This document shows, one piece after another, positions 63,752 to 64,000 of a stretch of 64,000 bases of DNA (position 1 is its first letter; each line of letters opens with the position of its first letter). Source of the DNA: Calonectria ilicicola. Taxonomy: Eukaryota; Ascomycota; Sordariomycetes; Hypocreales; Nectriaceae. Location: assembly GCA_020809705.1 (NCBI GenBank), contig CP085827.1, positions 4,650,001-4,714,000 on the forward strand. Reading direction: 5' to 3'. The notes under the pieces are model-generated. The model worked only from the letters and a program-made list of their open reading frames with translations. It did not search any database and had not been told where the DNA came from. The translations under genes and the position numbers were made by a program.

Positions 63752-64000
63752 TATAAGAATGATTAGGACTTTAGCGCTATAATAGCTAAAAGTAGTATAT
63801 AACTCACTTAGCTTATTAAGGAATTTTAGTAAACATTTAAGAAATATTTATTAAATTAAAGTCTATATAATATAATATAATTTATTTTATAATTTTTTTA
63901 ATTATTTTAATTAATAATTTTTATAATTATTTTAATTAATAATTTTTATAATTTTTTAATTTTTATATTTTTTTAAATAATTAATATAATTATTATAAAT
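63752..64000 (+). mobile_element. Gypsy-1 family element, third-locus copy, truncated by window end
   Basis: TATAAGAATGATTAGGAC to about 63940 matches the 174-bp LTR of Gypsy-1, including AGCGCTATAATAGCT and AAAGTCTATATAAT; the last ~50 bases match the leader following the 5' LTR at 27741-27790, so an internal region follows and this is not a solo LTR. A local duplication (AATTAATAATTTTTATAATT repeated) lies near the LTR end. Confidence 0.75.

Larger units (their letters stand above)
20330..64000. other. AT isochore of RIP-mutated nested transposons
   Basis: From about 20,330 the sequence switches within a few tens of bases from gene-like composition to nearly only A and T. CpA and TpG are scarce, TpA is abundant, and all frames are broken by stops. 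This is the pattern of repeat-induced point mutation. Islands of near-normal composition inside it coincide with short LTRs, short repeats and tRNA-like tracts (27567-27740, 33015-33205, 34481-34654, 35400-35550, 41927-42077, 49085-49435, 54840-54965, 55790-56060). No host gene is seen anywhere in it. Confidence 0.92.

Noticed and set aside
20330..64000. Mitochondrial DNA or an AT-rich organism joined by misassembly
   Set aside because: Nuclear transposons with proper target duplications and transition-only LTR differences explain the composition; family A links both halves of the window.

Overview
The window looks like nuclear DNA of a filamentous ascomycete (Pezizomycotina). The genes have short spliceosomal introns (47-111 bp, mostly GTRNGT...YAG). 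They encode typical mould families: Baeyer-Villiger flavin monooxygenases, a Zn2Cys6 regulator, a PRISE-type reductase and an acyl-CoA dehydrogenase. Beyond about 20.33 kb the sequence becomes almost pure A/T with CpA lost and TpA everywhere, the usual mark of repeat-induced point mutation (RIP). Genus cannot be told from the sequence alone.

Region 1 (1-20,330) is ordinary gene-bearing DNA with six genes: classical SDR (1646-2661, +), Baeyer-Villiger monooxygenase BVMO-1 (3102-4936, -), Zn2Cys6/fungal_trans regulator (6281-9478, -), BVMO-2 (13021-14951, -), PRISE-like reductase (16552-17842, +) and acyl-CoA dehydrogenase (18746-20277, +). I rebuilt the introns by hand and every model closes in frame (266, 595, 1020, 591, 409 and 455 aa). 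Together they resemble a small ketone/lactone-processing cluster: alcohol oxidation by the SDR, oxygen insertion by the BVMOs, enone reduction by the PRISE enzyme, acyl-CoA desaturation by the dehydrogenase, and a pathway-type regulator. No PKS, NRPS or terpene synthase lies in the window, so the cluster either continues to the left or is catabolic. That functional link is inference.

Region 2 (20,330-64,000) is a large AT isochore with no intact host gene. It can be read as nested transposons. A hAT transposase gene (26.07-42.47 kb) was hit by two different Ty3/Gypsy elements, each with equal-length LTRs and a perfect 5-bp target duplication (27567-34654, TSD TCAAG; 35400-42077, TSD TTTAG). 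A second copy of the latter Gypsy (57029-62725, TSD CGCAA) carries a 204-bp hAT MITE with an 8-bp TSD in its 3' LTR. A third copy of the first Gypsy enters at 63752 and runs off the end. A RIP-destroyed LINE (APE endonuclease and RT traces) lies on the minus strand at about 49.4-53.8 kb. Two tRNA-like, SINE-like tracts lie at 49.1-49.4 and 54.9 kb.

Two small repeat families that I do not recognise are the most distinctive content. 'Family A' has copies from about 106 bp to over 400 bp; one unmutated 367-bp copy sits in the ACAD promoter region. 'Family BC' is 0.8-1.3 kb. Both leave unusually long (13-15 bp) target duplications. Short elements and short LTRs have largely escaped the C-to-T mutation that ruined longer repeats around them.
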